From Neobacillus notoginsengisoli (GTDB taxonomy: Bacteria > Bacillota > Bacilli > Bacillales > Cytobacillaceae), in NCBI RefSeq assembly GCF_003515685.1, contig NZ_QWEG01000025.1, forward strand, positions 1 to 33,820: DNA of 33,820 nucleotides, in the 5' to 3' direction. The notes under the pieces are model-generated. The model was not told the DNA's origin, did no database searches, and was given only the letters and a program-made list of their open reading frames with translations. Both the position numbers and the translations under genes were made by a program. Positions 6,919 to 17,265 of the stretch are shown piece after piece; the stretch's first letter is position 1; each line of letters starts with the position of its first letter.

Positions 6919-8286
6919 TTACGCCTCCATTAACAAGAGTTCCGGATCGTTGAGCAACCGCTTAATATGGTTTAACGCATTTTGGGCTGTTGCTCCGTCA
7001 ATTACCCGGTGGTCAAAGCTCAAGGAAAGTGCGAGTACTGGTGCGGCTATGATTTCTCCATTGCTAACGATTGCCTTTTCAGCGATACGCCCAATTCCCA
7101 GAATTGCTACTTCAGGGTGATTGATGACTGGCGTAAACCATTGGCCACCTGCCGAACCAATATTTGTTATTGTGCAGGAGCCGCCCTTCATTTCGTCAGG
7201 AGAGAGCTTTCCACTCCTTGCCTTTGCTGCTAGTTCATTTATTTCATTAGAAATGGCGAAAACAGATTTCCTGTCAGCATCCTTTACAACAGGAACAAGC
7301 AAACCTTTATCCGTGTCGGCTGCAATTCCGATATTGAAATAATGCTTCTGGATGATTTCTCCTGCTTCATCGTCAACTGACGTATTTAATGCTGGGTATT
7401 CACGCAGTGCGCTTGTTAATGCCTTTACGACGTAAGGAAGATAAGTTAACTTAATTCCTTTTTCAGAAGCGACTTCTTTAAATTTCTTACGATGTGCGAC
7501 AAGCTTTGTAACATCGACTTCATCCATCAAGGTTACATGCGGAGCTGTATGCTTGGAATGAACCATTGCTTTGGCAATAGCCCTGCGAATTCCGCTCATT
7601 TTCTCGCGTGTTTCAGGATATTGTCCCTCAAGGACGACCGTCTTGGACTCTGTCGCCTGGGCAGTTTCTGCCGCTTCAGCACCTGTTGGCTGAACGTCTT
7701 TGGCTGCCTCCTGGCCTTTATTCAGATAGGAATCAATATCAGTTTTCAAGACGCGGCCATTATTACCTGAACCGGCAACCTGACGGATATCTACGCCTTT
7801 TTCACGGGCATATTTCCTGACAGAAGGCATTGCAATTACCCGGCGGTTCGGGTCTATTTCTGCTTCAGGTGCAGCATCAGCAGCTGCGGCACCTGCGCCT
7901 GTGGCTCCTTCAGGCTTTGGAGCATCGGCTTTATCTTTATCCAATTGCTGGCCCGCCTCAAGTGTGGATTGCACCTGTGCCTCAGTCTTTTCCTGGGCAG
8001 CTGGGGCGTCATCTTGATCTTCACCTTTAAATTGCATGTTTTCATAACCTGGTGCATCAAACGTTACAAGCACCTGTCCAACTGTTGCAACGGTACCTTC
8101 GCCAACTAGTATTTCTTCAACGGTGCCTTCGACAGGCGAGGGAATTTCAACAACAGCTTTATCATTTTGGATTTCGCACAACACATCATCTTCTTGTACT
8201 TTATCTCCAGGTTTGATAAACCATTTAACTATTTCACCTTCGTGAATTCCTTCACCGATGTCAGGCATTTTAAATTGGAATGACAT
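6919..8286 (-). CDS. pdhC: Dihydrolipoyllysine acetyltransferase (E2 of pyruvate dehydrogenase)
   Basis: E2 is the core of the PDH complex; it transfers acetyl groups from lipoamide to CoA. The 455 residues comprise one lipoyl domain at about 1-80, with the lipoylated lysine in [14 protein letters not shown] (K43). A long Ala/Pro/Glu-rich linker follows, then the peripheral-subunit-binding domain at about 148-190 ([26 protein letters not shown]), a second linker, and the catalytic domain ending in [12 protein letters not shown] (His426, Asp430). A single lipoyl domain agrees with B. subtilis PdhC (about 442 residues). The ribosome binding site TAGGAGG precedes ATG. A 62-bp gap separates it from pdhB. 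Confidence 0.97.
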   Translation of the reverse strand: MSFQFKMPDIGEGIHEGEIVKWFIKPGDKVQEDDVLCEIQNDKAVVEIPSPVEGTVEEILVGEGTVATVGQVLVTFDAPGYENMQFKGEDQDDAPAAQEKTEAQVQSTLEAGQQLDKDKADAPKPEGATGAGAAAADAAPEAEIDPNRRVIAMPSVRKYAREKGVDIRQVAGSGNNGRVLKTDIDSYLNKGQEAAKDVQPTGAEAAETAQATESKTVVLEGQYPETREKMSGIRRAIAKAMVHSKHTAPHVTLMDEVDVTKLVAHRKKFKEVASEKGIKLTYLPYVVKALTSALREYPALNTSVDDEAGEIIQKHYFNIGIAADTDKGLLVPVVKDADRKSVFAISNEINELAAKARSGKLSPDEMKGGSCTITNIGSAGGQWFTPVINHPEVAILGIGRIAEKAIVSNGEIIAAPVLALSLSFDHRVIDGATAQNALNHIKRLLNDPELLLMEA

Positions 8287-8348
8287 GGTATATCCTCCTA
8301 TTATTGATGGATTTCAGAGCGAATTAACCCCATAAATAATTGCCTGAT

Positions 8349-9326
8349 TTAGAATGTAAGAACCTTTTTCGCAGTTTCAATGACATCCTTATAATTAGGA
8401 AGCCATACATTTTCCGCCTGGGAGAACGGATAGACTGTATCAGGAGCAGCGACTGTTAGCACCGGAGCTTCCAGGCTTAAAACAGTACGTTCCATTAGTT
8501 CGCGAACAACATAGCTCGCTGCACCAGCCTGCTTTTGGGCTTCCTGAACAAAAATAACCCGACCTGTCTTTTCAACAGACGCGACAATTGTTTCAATGTC
8601 AATTGGCATAAGTGTCCGAAGGTCAATCACTTCAACAGAGTGGCCTTCTTTTTCAAGCTCCTCGGCTGCTTTGAGTGATTCATGGACCATAGCTCCATAA
8701 GTAATGATCGTCAAATCAGAGCCTTCGCGCTTTACATCTGCTTTTCCTAAAGGAATTGTGTATTCTTCCTCTGGAACCTCTTCACGGAAAGCACGGTAAA
8801 GCTTCAGGTGCTCAAGGAAAATAACTGGGTCATTGTCACGGATTGCAGATATCAGCAATCCTTTTGCATCATATGGAGTGGAAGGAACAACGACCTTCAG
8901 TCCAGGAGTCTGCATCATTAATCCTTCCAAGCTGTCAGAGTGAAGTTCTGGAGTATGTACGCCTCCACCGAATGGGGAGCGGACTGTAATCGGCATGTTA
9001 TAAACGCCTCCAGAACGATACCTCATCCTGGACATTTGGCCGGCAATAGAATCAAAAACTTCGAATACGAAGCCAAAGAATTGAATTTCCGGGATAGGAC
9101 GATAGCCAGTTAATGAGAGGCCGATTGCCAAGCCTCCGATTCCGGATTCAGCAAGCGGCGTATCAAATACTCGTTCTTCCCCAAATTCTTTCTGAAGGCC
9201 TTCTGTTGCCCGGAAGACCCCGCCGTTTACACCAACGTCCTCGCCAAACACGAGTGTTTTTTTATCGTTACGCAATTCTGTGCGCAAAGCATCAGTAATT
9301 GCCTGAATCATTGTCATTTGAGCCAT
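8349..9326 (-). CDS. pdhB: Pyruvate dehydrogenase E1 beta subunit
   Basis: This is the beta half of the thiamine-diphosphate-dependent E1 heterotetramer that decarboxylates pyruvate and acetylates E2. It has 325 residues, the standard length. Typical blocks are [46 protein letters not shown] (with the cofactor-activating Glu), [20 protein letters not shown] with HTPELHS, and a C-terminal transketolase-like domain with [16 protein letters not shown]. Its AGGAG lies inside the last codons of pdhA, 12 nt before ATG, and the two genes are separated by only 3 nt, which suggests translational coupling in the alpha-to-beta pair. Confidence 0.97.
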   Translation of the reverse strand: MAQMTMIQAITDALRTELRNDKKTLVFGEDVGVNGGVFRATEGLQKEFGEERVFDTPLAESGIGGLAIGLSLTGYRPIPEIQFFGFVFEVFDSIAGQMSRMRYRSGGVYNMPITVRSPFGGGVHTPELHSDSLEGLMMQTPGLKVVVPSTPYDAKGLLISAIRDNDPVIFLEHLKLYRAFREEVPEEEYTIPLGKADVKREGSDLTIITYGAMVHESLKAAEELEKEGHSVEVIDLRTLMPIDIETIVASVEKTGRVIFVQEAQKQAGAASYVVRELMERTVLSLEAPVLTVAAPDTVYPFSQAENVWLPNYKDVIETAKKVLTF

Positions 9327-9329
9327 GGC

Positions 9330-10505
<1,176 letters not shown>

Positions 10506-10551
10506 TTATTTTAAAGGGAATAGATACTTGCTTAGTTTGCCCTAAAGATTT

Positions 10552-10580
10552 CATATAATGTTTTTTAATAATAAAATCAA
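10552..10580 (-). promoter_or_regulatory. Tentative pdh operon promoter
   Basis: On the minus strand TTGATT (10580-10575) is 17 bp from TATATG (10557-10552). It would give a leader of about 100 nt before pdhA. The -10 matches the consensus at only four of six positions, so this is a weak call. No other convincing pair was found closer to the gene. Confidence 0.3.
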
Positions 10581-10936
10581 ATTAGGCCTCTTCCACTCCA
10601 AAATGATTGGGCCGTCCTTTTCTTTTTATGGGGCCGCAAGCATACATTTATATAGTTTTCCACATTCCCCTTGCCAAAAAACATCTATTTTCTCCATCTG
10701 CGGCAAATTGCACTGTACCAGTTTTAAATCCCGGCATATTAATACAACAACCCCTACCTAATTGAGTGTACAACATCCGCCTTCAAACCGTCAACAAACA
10801 TGAACTATAAATTTTCTACTATAATAATGTTGAAAATAAAGTTTGTGAAATTTCAATCTGTATCATAACAAAAATAAAAACTGTACTAGTCTGCTTTTCT
10901 GCTAATTATGTAGTAAGCTGACTGTTTTTCTGCGTG
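10581..10936. other. Gene-free AT-rich interval between ykyA and pdhA
   Basis: No credible coding frame, riboswitch or repeat was recognised. A 67-codon plus-strand frame at 10558-10761 lacks a ribosome binding site and has no protein-like composition. The stretch is moderately AT-rich with several TATAAT-like boxes (for example near 10820). Confidence 0.4.
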
Positions 10937-10937
10937 A

Positions 10938-10966
10938 AAAAAGCCGGGAAGGATCCCGGCTTTTTA
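10938..10966 (-). terminator. Terminator of ykyA
   Basis: AAAGCCGGG (10940-10948) pairs with CCCGGCTTT (10955-10963), with T runs on both sides. The hairpin touches the ykyA stop codon (10964-10966). Confidence 0.8.
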
Positions 10967-11626
10967 TGAATCTCCATCCAGCCCCGCCATTTTATAAAAT
11001 GCAAGCTTTTCCTGGTTATATGTTTCTGTCAACTTATTAAATTTTTCGTTCGCTTCAAGAACTTTTGAATAGTGCGCATTCACGCTATTGACCTTCTTTT
11101 CAAGGTCCTCCAAAGTAATATCTTCTGATTTTAGGGAATTGTAAAGGTCCTCATCACCTTCAATCGCTTTCTTATATTCGTCATATAATGTCTTGTGCGC
11201 ATCATAGCGTTCATTCATTGTTTTGATAAGGAAAACGGCCTTTTCCTTAAGTTCAGGGTCTTTGATTTTTTCCAAAGTGGATGAGGCTTCCTTGAATTGG
11301 TTCCGTGATTCTTGAATACTTTCTTTTTCCTTTTCAATATGGTCTTTTCTTTTCGCAGCCAGTGAAAGTGCCTCATCGGAAAGCTTTTCGATTTGAGCCT
11401 TTTCCTTCATACCCAAGCCAATTATTTTATCGAATAATTCATTTTCTTTTTTTTCAAGATCAACTAACGGATTTTGCTGGGCTTCAAATTCTTTCTCTGC
11501 GCTGACCGCATTTTCCATTACTTCATACATGCGCTCTTCGGGAGATTTTTGGCCCAGACAGCCTGTAAGAGCTAAAACAGTTGCAGCTAATAAGAAAAAC
11601 AGCTTTTTCACCGGAGAAAACGCCAA
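10964..11626 (-). CDS. ykyA: YkyA-type putative cell-wall-binding lipoprotein
   Basis: This is a 220-residue extracytoplasmic lipoprotein with a signal peptide ending in lipobox LTGC (Cys23). The mature part is almost entirely charged and helical, rich in Lys and Glu, and predicts long coiled coils (roughly residues 35-90 and 90-205). Homologues are annotated as cell-wall binding lipoproteins; no enzymatic role is known. The start is TTG at 11624-11626 with AAGGAGTGA upstream. It lies immediately upstream of and codirectional with pdhA, as in B. subtilis, but is separated by a terminator and about 500 bp, so it is a separate transcript. Confidence 0.9.
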   Translation of the reverse strand: MAFSPVKKLFFLLAATVLALTGCLGQKSPEERMYEVMENAVSAEKEFEAQQNPLVDLEKKENELFDKIIGLGMKEKAQIEKLSDEALSLAAKRKDHIEKEKESIQESRNQFKEASSTLEKIKDPELKEKAVFLIKTMNERYDAHKTLYDEYKKAIEGDEDLYNSLKSEDITLEDLEKKVNSVNAHYSKVLEANEKFNKLTETYNQEKLAFYKMAGLDGDS

Positions 11627-11847
11627 GTTTTATCACTCCTTATCATAACAATTCTACTATATAGTTTGTTCCCATTTTTGACAACTACTTCTTAGTTGAA
11701 GGCATGTCCAACCCTCTTTATTTTTTTATTCTATAAAACGCTAAAATGACTGGGCAAAAGCCCAAACTGCAGAATGCCATGTTGCATAGGCTGTAATAGT
11801 CGCCCGGTAATGAGGGCCGGCAAACATCGCGCGGGGAGGTTCGTTTT

Positions 11848-11976
11848 ATGTACGGTTATTACGGATGTGGATATGGATATCCCGCCGGAGTCGGCGGCTG
11901 TGGTTTTGGCAGAGGATTCGCCTTAATCGTTGTGCTTTTCATTCTGCTGATAATTGTCGGATGTGCTTGGCTCTAG
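11848..11976 (+). CDS. YjcZ-family sporulation-associated small protein
   Basis: This is a 42-residue peptide with a Gly/Tyr/Cys-rich N-terminal half ([17 protein letters not shown]) followed by one hydrophobic span ([18 protein letters not shown]). This composition defines the YjcZ / SscA-like family of small Bacillus proteins, some of which are made during sporulation and sit in the spore coat or membrane. The ribosome binding site GGGGAGGTT lies 8 nt before ATG, and a hairpin terminator follows. It is a single-gene unit between ykyA and def and too short for standard ORF cut-offs. Expression timing is inferred from the family only. Confidence 0.85.
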   Translation: MYGYYGCGYGYPAGVGGCGFGRGFALIVVLFILLIIVGCAWL

Positions 11977-11982
11977 TGGGGG

Positions 11983-12010
11983 GAGAGAAGGCCTTGCCTT
12001 CTCTTTTGTT
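11983..12010 (+). terminator. Terminator of the YjcZ-family gene
   Basis: AGAGAAGGC pairs with GCCTTCTCT across a very short loop, followed by TTTGTTTTT. It begins 7 bp after the stop codon. Confidence 0.7.
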
Positions 12011-12175
12011 TTTCCCGCTAATTCCATGGATAAGCTATTCGCCATTTTATCACCATCTGTATGTCCTTATTAACTTTTTGTAAATTGTTTGATAGACTAT
12101 TGTCATGCTTCAATTCCTCTATTCTAAAGGACGAGGAAATGAATCAATGTATTTGTAATACAGGAGTGAACAAAT

Positions 12176-12730
12176 ATGATTACAATGGACGATATTATTC
12201 GCGACGGCCACCCTTCGTTAAGAAAAACGGCATCTGAAGTCCAACTGCCACCTTCTGATGAGGATAAACAGATTCTTTCCAGTTTACTTGATTATGTGAT
12301 GAACAGCCAGGATCCCGTCATCGCTGAAAAGTATGGGTTACGCCCGGGTATCGGACTGGCCGCGCCGCAAATCAATGTATTAAAAAGAATGATTGCTGTT
12401 CACGTCCAAGATGACAAAGGAACCCTGCTTAGTTACGCTTTATTTAACCCCCGCATTGTAAGCCATTCGGTTGAGAAAGCCTACCTAACAGCGGGAGAAG
12501 GTTGCCTGTCTGTTGACGAGCCATACCCAAGCTTTGTCCCCCGGTATGCAAGAGTCACAATAAAAGGATTCAACCTTGACGGAACTGAACTCAAACTCCG
12601 TCTAAAGGGACTCTCCGCGATTGTTTTTCAGCATGAGATTGACCATCTCAACGGAATTATGTTCTATGACCATATCGACAAAAACAATCCGCATAAACCG
12701 ATTGAGAATGCCATTGCAATAGAAAGATGA
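12176..12730 (+). CDS. def: Peptide deformylase
   Basis: The enzyme removes the formyl group from the initiator methionine of nascent proteins. It has 184 residues with all three metalloprotease motifs: GIGLAAPQ (58-65), EGCLSV with metal ligand Cys110, and QHEIDHLNG with ligands His153 and His157 and catalytic Glu154. The insertion around residues 40-57 and the overall length place it among type II (Gram-positive) deformylases such as B. subtilis YkrB/DefB, which occupies the same locus near ykyA and pdh. AGGAGTGA precedes ATG by 7 nt. It has its own terminator, and a family A repeat lies directly behind it. Confidence 0.96.
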   Translation: MITMDDIIRDGHPSLRKTASEVQLPPSDEDKQILSSLLDYVMNSQDPVIAEKYGLRPGIGLAAPQINVLKRMIAVHVQDDKGTLLSYALFNPRIVSHSVEKAYLTAGEGCLSVDEPYPSFVPRYARVTIKGFNLDGTELKLRLKGLSAIVFQHEIDHLNGIMFYDHIDKNNPHKPIENAIAIER

Positions 12731-12764
12731 AAAGCTGCTCCGTTATTGGCGGAGCAGCTTTTTC
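12729..12764 (+). terminator. Terminator of def
   Basis: AAAAGCTGCTCCG pairs with CGGAGCAGCTTTT around a short loop, followed by T residues. It abuts the left end of the repeat at 12766. Confidence 0.85.
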
Positions 12765-12765
12765 A

Positions 12766-12987
12766 TATATAGGTCGAACATAATTTTTACACAAATTAAT
12801 CTGAAGAGTTGTTGATTGAAGCGGAAGGCACGAAGACTCCTGCGGGATGAAGCGGCAAGGTGGAGACCCCACAGGCGCCATAGCGCCGAGGAGGCTCCAC
12901 TGACGCCCCGCGGAAAGCGAAGTGCCTGAAGCGCAAGTCAACCATTATATTCCATTTACAAAGAAGATATATAGTTCAACCTATATA
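12766..12987 (+). repeat. Family A repeat, full copy with 14-bp terminal inverted repeats and structured core
   Basis: The left end TATATAGGTCGAAC (12766-12779) and right end GTTCAACCTATATA (12974-12987) are inverted repeats with one mismatch. The 90-bp core at 12838-12927 is identical, base for base in reverse complement, to 32414-32503. The core folds on itself (GTGGAG with CTCCAC, GGCGC with GCGCC). Similar GC-rich cores are scattered through many Bacillaceae genomes. No transposase is encoded, so it is MITE-like, or a structured intergenic element such as the bcr class. Confidence 0.8.
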
Positions 12988-13313
12988 TAAGGTTAGCCCC
13001 AGGGGAAGAGATAATGGTAGGTCGATTAATAAAACTTGAATTAGGGTAAAAGAATAAAAACAAAGGATCGAATGACTTATTCAAGATTGCCGCATGTATA
13101 CTTTTTTCAAAAATATTTGTCTAATTGCTAACAACTGCCAATCCCATCATTAACCATGAAATTTTTACACTTTCCGGCATATAATATTAGTAAAGAAAGG
13201 GCAGGATTTGCACAGCAAATTCACATAGGCCGTAAAAATTTACCTTATTTTACTCATCGTTGCTTTACTTTGGACAAGGATGGTTTAAAATAAGAGTAAG
13301 GAGATGATCCACT
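12988..13313. other. Gene-free interval between the family A repeat and the small peptide gene
   Basis: AT-rich stretch without a credible frame. A TATAAT box near 13181-13186 lacks a clear -35 hexamer. It presumably contains the promoter for the peptide gene at 13314. Confidence 0.4.
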
Positions 13314-13385
13314 ATGTTAAAGAAGCTAAGAAAAAAGCTTTTAAAACAGTGGAAAGATTTATTACGAAAAAAATCCATTGCCTAA
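13314..13385 (+). CDS. 23-residue cationic amphipathic peptide, function unknown
   Basis: The frame reads MLKKLRKKLLKQWKD then LLRKKSIA: ten Lys/Arg, one Asp, and hydrophobic residues at 2, 5, 9, 10, 13 (Trp), 16 and 17. This gives a one-sided helix. TAAGGAG lies 9-10 nt before ATG, and a hairpin terminator starts 7 nt after the stop, so the unit looks like a complete tiny gene. I do not recognise a family. The composition resembles membrane-active helices (antimicrobial, phenol-soluble-modulin-like or type I toxin peptides), but those usually have longer hydrophobic spans. An RNA-binding peptide or a translated leader are alternatives. It sits between def and rpoY. Confidence 0.6.
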   Translation: MLKKLRKKLLKQWKDLLRKKSIA

Positions 13386-13391
13386 TGTTTT

Positions 13392-13422
13392 GAGCCCTTC
13401 AAACTTGCGAAGGGCTCCTTCC
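13392..13422 (+). terminator. Terminator after the small cationic peptide gene
   Basis: GAGCCCTTC (13392-13400) pairs with GAAGGGCTC (13409-13417), followed by CTTCCTTATT. The T-run is imperfect. Confidence 0.6.
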
Positions 13423-13554
13423 TTATTGTACATTGTTATGCAGCGGCACAATGAACGAAGTTATTTAATTCCCGGAAAGCCAGCAATCAGGCGATTGGCG
13501 GTTTCCAGGTATTTAAAGATAGAAAATGCAATGTGGAGACAGGAGCGAGTGTAA

Positions 13555-13764
13555 ATGTTGTTCAAAATTTATTATCAAGAAAGATTGAATGAAGTGCCTA
13601 TAAGGGAAAACACAAAATCCTTATATCTCGAAGGCGAATCGGAAAGGGCAGTTCGTAAAAAACTTTCCGGGAGAGGCTACAATATCGAGTATGTTCAGCA
13701 GGTGGATGGGGCTTACCTGCAGTATGAAAATCAAAATGAAGACTTTAAAGTATTGGAGATTTGA
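13555..13764 (+). CDS. rpoY: RNA polymerase epsilon subunit
   Basis: This is a 69-residue protein matching RpoY (YkzG, DUF1447), the small Firmicute-specific subunit of RNA polymerase. It binds near the secondary channel region and resembles phage Gp2. Conserved blocks are the N-terminal [33 protein letters not shown] and the C-terminal [10 protein letters not shown]. The start ATG has CAGGAG upstream. It lies 6 bp before rnjA, in the arrangement typical of Bacillales, so the two are cotranscribed. Confidence 0.95.
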   Translation: MLFKIYYQERLNEVPIRENTKSLYLEGESERAVRKKLSGRGYNIEYVQQVDGAYLQYENQNEDFKVLEI

Positions 13765-13770
13765 TAATTT

Positions 13771-15438
13771 ATGAAATTGGTTAAAAATGATCAAACCGCA
13801 GTTTTCGCTTTGGGCGGACTTGGAGAGATCGGAAAAAATACGTATGCAGTCCAATTCCAGGATGAAATCATCGTGATTGATGCGGGCATTAAATTCCCCG
13901 AAGATGAACTGCTGGGAATCGATTATGTGATTCCCGATTATTCTTATCTTGTTAAAAATGTCGAAAAAATTAAAGGTCTATTTATTACCCACGGCCATGA
14001 AGACCATATTGGCGGCATTCCTTACCTTTTACGAGAAATCAATGTCCCTATTTATGGCGGCAAGTTAGCATTGGGCCTAATCAAAAACAAACTGGAAGAA
14101 CATGGATTGTTGAGAACTTCAAAATTAATTGAAATAAAGGAAGATGATGTAATAAAATTCCGGAAAACTGCCGTGACCTTTTTCCGGACAACCCATAGTA
14201 TTCCTGATTCTTATGGAATTGTAGTGAAAACTCCGAATGGACAAATCGTCCATACTGGTGATTTCAAATTCGATTTCACTCCTGTCGGTGAGCCGGCTAA
14301 TCTTACAAAAATGGCTGAAATCGGACGAGAGGGTGTTCTCTGCCTCCTTTCCGACAGCACCAATAGTGAAATTCCGGATTTCACGATGTCCGAACGCCGT
14401 GTAGGAGAAAGCATTGATGACATCTTCCGTAAGGTGGACGGCAGAATTATCTTTGCTACCTTTGCATCCAATATCCACAGGCTTCAGCAGGTTGTAGAAG
14501 CCGCTGTTGCAAACGGCAGAAAAGTAGCTGTCTTTGGAAGAAGTATGGAGGCCGCAATAAACATTGGCCAGGATCTTGGTTATATTCGCGCTCCAAAGGA
14601 GACCTTTATTGATGCCCAGCAAATTAATAGGATTCCGGCAAATCAAGTAACCATCCTCTGTACCGGCAGCCAAGGTGAACCGATGGCCGCCCTTTCCAGG
14701 ATTGCCAATGGGACACACCGCCAAATCCAGATCAACCCTGGTGATACGGTAGTCTTTTCATCTTCCCCAATTCCTGGGAACACAATAAGCGTTAGCCGGA
14801 CGATTAATATGCTGTCCCGCGCGGGGGCTGACGTCATCCATGGAAAACTTAGCAATATCCATACTTCAGGGCACGGGGGCCAAGAAGAACAAAAGCTAAT
14901 GCTCCGTTTAATTAAGCCAAAGTTCTTTATGCCGATCCACGGGGAGTTCAGAATGCAAAAAATGCATGCTCAACTTGCTGTTGATTGCGGAGTATCTAAG
15001 GAAAATTGCTTCATTATGGATAACGGTGAAGTGCTTGCCCTTTCCGAGGATAGCGCGGAGATTGCCGGCAAGATTCCCTCCGGCTCTGTCTACATTGATG
15101 GAAGCGGAGTGGGTGACATTGGAAATATCGTTTTGCGGGATAGAAGGATCTTGTCTGAAGAGGGCCTTGTCGTTGTTGTAGTTAGCATTAATATGAAGGA
15201 ATTCAAGATTGCCTCAGGTCCTGACCTGATCTCGCGTGGATTTGTTTATATGCGCGAATCTGGAGACCTCATCAATGATGCACAAGCTCTTATTTCAAAA
15301 CACCTGAATAAGATAATGGACCGCAAAACGACTCAATGGTCGGAAATTAAAAACGAAATAACCGATACACTCGGGCCGTTCCTATACGAAAAAACAAAAC
15401 GCAGGCCGATGATCCTGCCGATTATTATGGAAATATAG
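13771..15438 (+). CDS. rnjA: Ribonuclease J1
   Basis: RNase J1 is a dual 5'-3' exonuclease and endonuclease of mRNA decay and rRNA maturation. The 555-residue protein is full length. The metallo-beta-lactamase domain carries [10 protein letters not shown] (His74, His76, Asp78, His79 zinc ligands). The beta-CASP domain follows with [12 protein letters not shown] and [13 protein letters not shown]; a small C-terminal domain closes it. GGAG for translation lies within the end of rpoY, so initiation may be coupled. In B. subtilis RNase J1 contacts GapA, an interaction promoted by SR1P, which is encoded about 10 kb away in this window. Confidence 0.97.
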   Translation: MKLVKNDQTAVFALGGLGEIGKNTYAVQFQDEIIVIDAGIKFPEDELLGIDYVIPDYSYLVKNVEKIKGLFITHGHEDHIGGIPYLLREINVPIYGGKLALGLIKNKLEEHGLLRTSKLIEIKEDDVIKFRKTAVTFFRTTHSIPDSYGIVVKTPNGQIVHTGDFKFDFTPVGEPANLTKMAEIGREGVLCLLSDSTNSEIPDFTMSERRVGESIDDIFRKVDGRIIFATFASNIHRLQQVVEAAVANGRKVAVFGRSMEAAINIGQDLGYIRAPKETFIDAQQINRIPANQVTILCTGSQGEPMAALSRIANGTHRQIQINPGDTVVFSSSPIPGNTISVSRTINMLSRAGADVIHGKLSNIHTSGHGGQEEQKLMLRLIKPKFFMPIHGEFRMQKMHAQLAVDCGVSKENCFIMDNGEVLALSEDSAEIAGKIPSGSVYIDGSGVGDIGNIVLRDRRILSEEGLVVVVVSINMKEFKIASGPDLISRGFVYMRESGDLINDAQALISKHLNKIMDRKTTQWSEIKNEITDTLGPFLYEKTKRRPMILPIIMEI

Positions 15439-15440
15439 AA

Positions 15441-15476
15441 AAAGGAAGCTTGCGCTGGCGCAAGCTTCCTTTTTTT
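15441..15476. terminator. Bidirectional terminator between rnjA and ktrC
   Basis: AAAGGAAGCTTGCGC (15441-15455) pairs with GCGCAAGCTTCCTTT (from 15458) across a two-base loop. A long T run follows on the plus strand, with A residues on the other side. Confidence 0.9.
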
Positions 15477-15492
15477 TGATATACATTGCTAA

Positions 15493-16152
15493 TTATTCAA
15501 TCACTTTTTTCCGGAACCTTTCGATGTCCGAATCAGCACCTATGATAATCAATATATCACCGAGCCAGATTTTTTCACTGGCCATAGGCGAAACAATAAT
15601 ATCCTCGCCTCTTTTGATCGCTACTATATTGAGCCCATATCTGGCTCGTATATTTAAATCAATGATTGTATGTCCGCCGAGCTTTTCATTCGCGACAATT
15701 TCTACGATGCTATGTTCATCTGAAACATCCAGGTAATCCAGAACATTGCTTGTCGAAATATTATTCGCAATCCTGATTCCCATATCCCTCTCGGGGTGGG
15801 CCACCATATCCGCGCCGATTTTTAACAGCACTTTTTCATGGTAATCATTCAAGGCTTTCGCCGTAACATGTTTTACGCCAAGTTCCTTCAAAATCAAAGT
15901 CGTCAAAATGCTTGCCTGAATATTATCGCCTATCGCTACAATGACATGGTCAAAGTTCCTAATTCCAATCCCCTTTAAAACGGCTTCATCGGTCGAATCC
16001 CCGAGAATCGCATGGGAGGCGATTGAAGCGTATTCATTGACTCTCTCCTCATCATTATCCATCGCAAGGACTTCCATTCCTAGTTCGGATAACCTGCGGC
16101 AAATGCTTCCACCGAAGCGGCCAAGTCCAATGACTGCAAAATCTTTCTTCAC
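15493..16152 (-). CDS. ktrC: Ktr potassium uptake system gating subunit KtrC (RCK domain)
   Basis: This is a cytoplasmic regulatory ring subunit of a KtrCD-type potassium channel. It has 219 residues: an RCK-N Rossmann domain with GLGRFGG (9-15), DSTDEAVLKGIGI and GDNIQASILTTLILKELG, then an RCK-C domain (about 140-219) that in B. subtilis KtrC binds c-di-AMP. The start is GTG at 16152, with GGGGGAA just upstream and KKDFAVIGLGRFG following, as in B. subtilis. The membrane partner ktrD is not in the window, as in B. subtilis where it is unlinked. It is convergent with rnjA, the same neighbour as in B. subtilis. Confidence 0.94.
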   Translation of the reverse strand: MKKDFAVIGLGRFGGSICRRLSELGMEVLAMDNDEERVNEYASIASHAILGDSTDEAVLKGIGIRNFDHVIVAIGDNIQASILTTLILKELGVKHVTAKALNDYHEKVLLKIGADMVAHPERDMGIRIANNISTSNVLDYLDVSDEHSIVEIVANEKLGGHTIIDLNIRARYGLNIVAIKRGEDIIVSPMASEKIWLGDILIIIGADSDIERFRKKVIE

Positions 16153-16248
16153 ATAAATTCCCCCAAGGAACAATCTTTCCTCCTATAGTATCAAAAAAAC
16201 AAGGAAACTGGAATATTACTTTGGGCTGACGGTTCAGTAAAACAAGCG

Positions 16249-17169
16249 CTATTCCCTTCTTTTCACTTTTTTTAAAAAAATGAAAATAAGGAATCCAATC
16301 GCGGTCATCGTAAGGAAAACAGGAAGATTACCAAAAAGAAAGACAATTAGACTCGAAAAAAAGGATAAAAGAAAATTCATACTGCTAATAAATTGTTTCT
16401 CTGTCCGTTCCCACGTATTCAACTCACTAGGAACAGTACCTTTTGCAACTACTTTATTCTCGAAAAAGGAAATCGTAATGGTTGACATGGAAGCTTGATT
16501 TTCAAAGTATTTAATCTTCCCGGTCAATTGCTCAATTTCTTCCTGCACAGCCCCGAGATCTGAAGAGATTTTTAGAAGATCTTCAGTCTTATCAGCATTT
16601 TTCATAAACTCCAGCAGTCTCGCCTCAACCGCCCTTTTCGATTTCAGCCTGGACTCAAGATCCACATATTGCTCCGTCACATCCTCACCGCGGACTACCC
16701 TGTCAAGTACTTCGGCGGCTTCCCCTTCTGCCTCATGCAAAAAAGCTTCAAATTTATCAGCAGGTATTCTAATTGTCATATTCCCACTCAATTGTTCGTC
16801 TCCGTCCCTCGAAACAGTTGAATTTACAATATAGCCGCCAAACTGCTCTGCTTTTCTTTCCAACATACTTTGTGCTTCTTTAAAGTTCTTCACACGGACA
16901 TGCAATTCCGCCTGCCGAATGACCATTCTGTCACCGGATTTTGGTTTTTCACCTTCGTTTTGCTCAACTTGTTTATCGCTGCCCCCCCTGTCTTCAAAAG
17001 AGCTGTCAGCCCCTCCTGAAGAGTTCCCCAACTCCCTTGACGAGCTATTCCCATCTGCTTTTCCCGACAGTTTGGCATCTTCCGATTGGTTGTCTCCACT
17101 GCAAGCGCCCAAACTAGCCATCAAGACTAAAAGGAAGAAGAAAAATAAGGGTTTTATCCGAGCCATCAT
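16249..17169 (-). CDS. DUF4349 lipoprotein with C-terminal membrane anchor
   Basis: This is a 306-residue protein with signal peptide and lipobox LGAC (Cys23), followed by a low-complexity Ser/Gly/Asp/Glu linker (24-80). The DUF4349 domain comes next (about 82-260: VIRQAELHVRVKNFKEAQSML, then GGYIVNSTVSRDG, MTIRIPADKFEAFL and QYVDLESRLKSKRAVEARLLE) with a coiled coil. One membrane span (FLTMTAIGFLIFIFL) and a basic tail follow. The domain faces outside and its role is unknown. AGGAG precedes the first ATG by 6-7 nt. It is flanked by ktrC and ykuV on the same strand but 96 bp from each, so probably transcribed separately. Confidence 0.88.
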   Translation of the reverse strand: MMARIKPLFFFFLLVLMASLGACSGDNQSEDAKLSGKADGNSSSRELGNSSGGADSSFEDRGGSDKQVEQNEGEKPKSGDRMVIRQAELHVRVKNFKEAQSMLERKAEQFGGYIVNSTVSRDGDEQLSGNMTIRIPADKFEAFLHEAEGEAAEVLDRVVRGEDVTEQYVDLESRLKSKRAVEARLLEFMKNADKTEDLLKISSDLGAVQEEIEQLTGKIKYFENQASMSTITISFFENKVVAKGTVPSELNTWERTEKQFISSMNFLLSFFSSLIVFLFGNLPVFLTMTAIGFLIFIFLKKVKRRE

Positions 17170-17228
17170 CTCACGCTCCTATCTACCTTTATATAGTAGA
17201 CGTAGACCCGGCATGTTAAGTGGCAGAA

Positions 17229-17259
17229 AAAAAGAGCTGGGTCAAATCCAGCTCTTTAA
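17229..17259 (-). terminator. Terminator of ykuV
   Basis: AAAGAGCTGG (17231-17240) pairs with CCAGCTCTTT (17248-17257), followed on the minus strand by a run of T. Confidence 0.85.
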
Positions 17260-17265
17260 ACTTTT

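Noticed and set aside
10558-10761. 67-codon plus-strand frame upstream of pdhA
   Set aside because: No Shine-Dalgarno sequence, unusual Ser/His/Thr-rich composition, and no terminator or neighbours that support it.
12142-12240. Short leader ORF overlapping the def start
   Set aside because: An ATG with a purine-rich stretch upstream exists, but the frame runs into def in another phase with no sign of selection.
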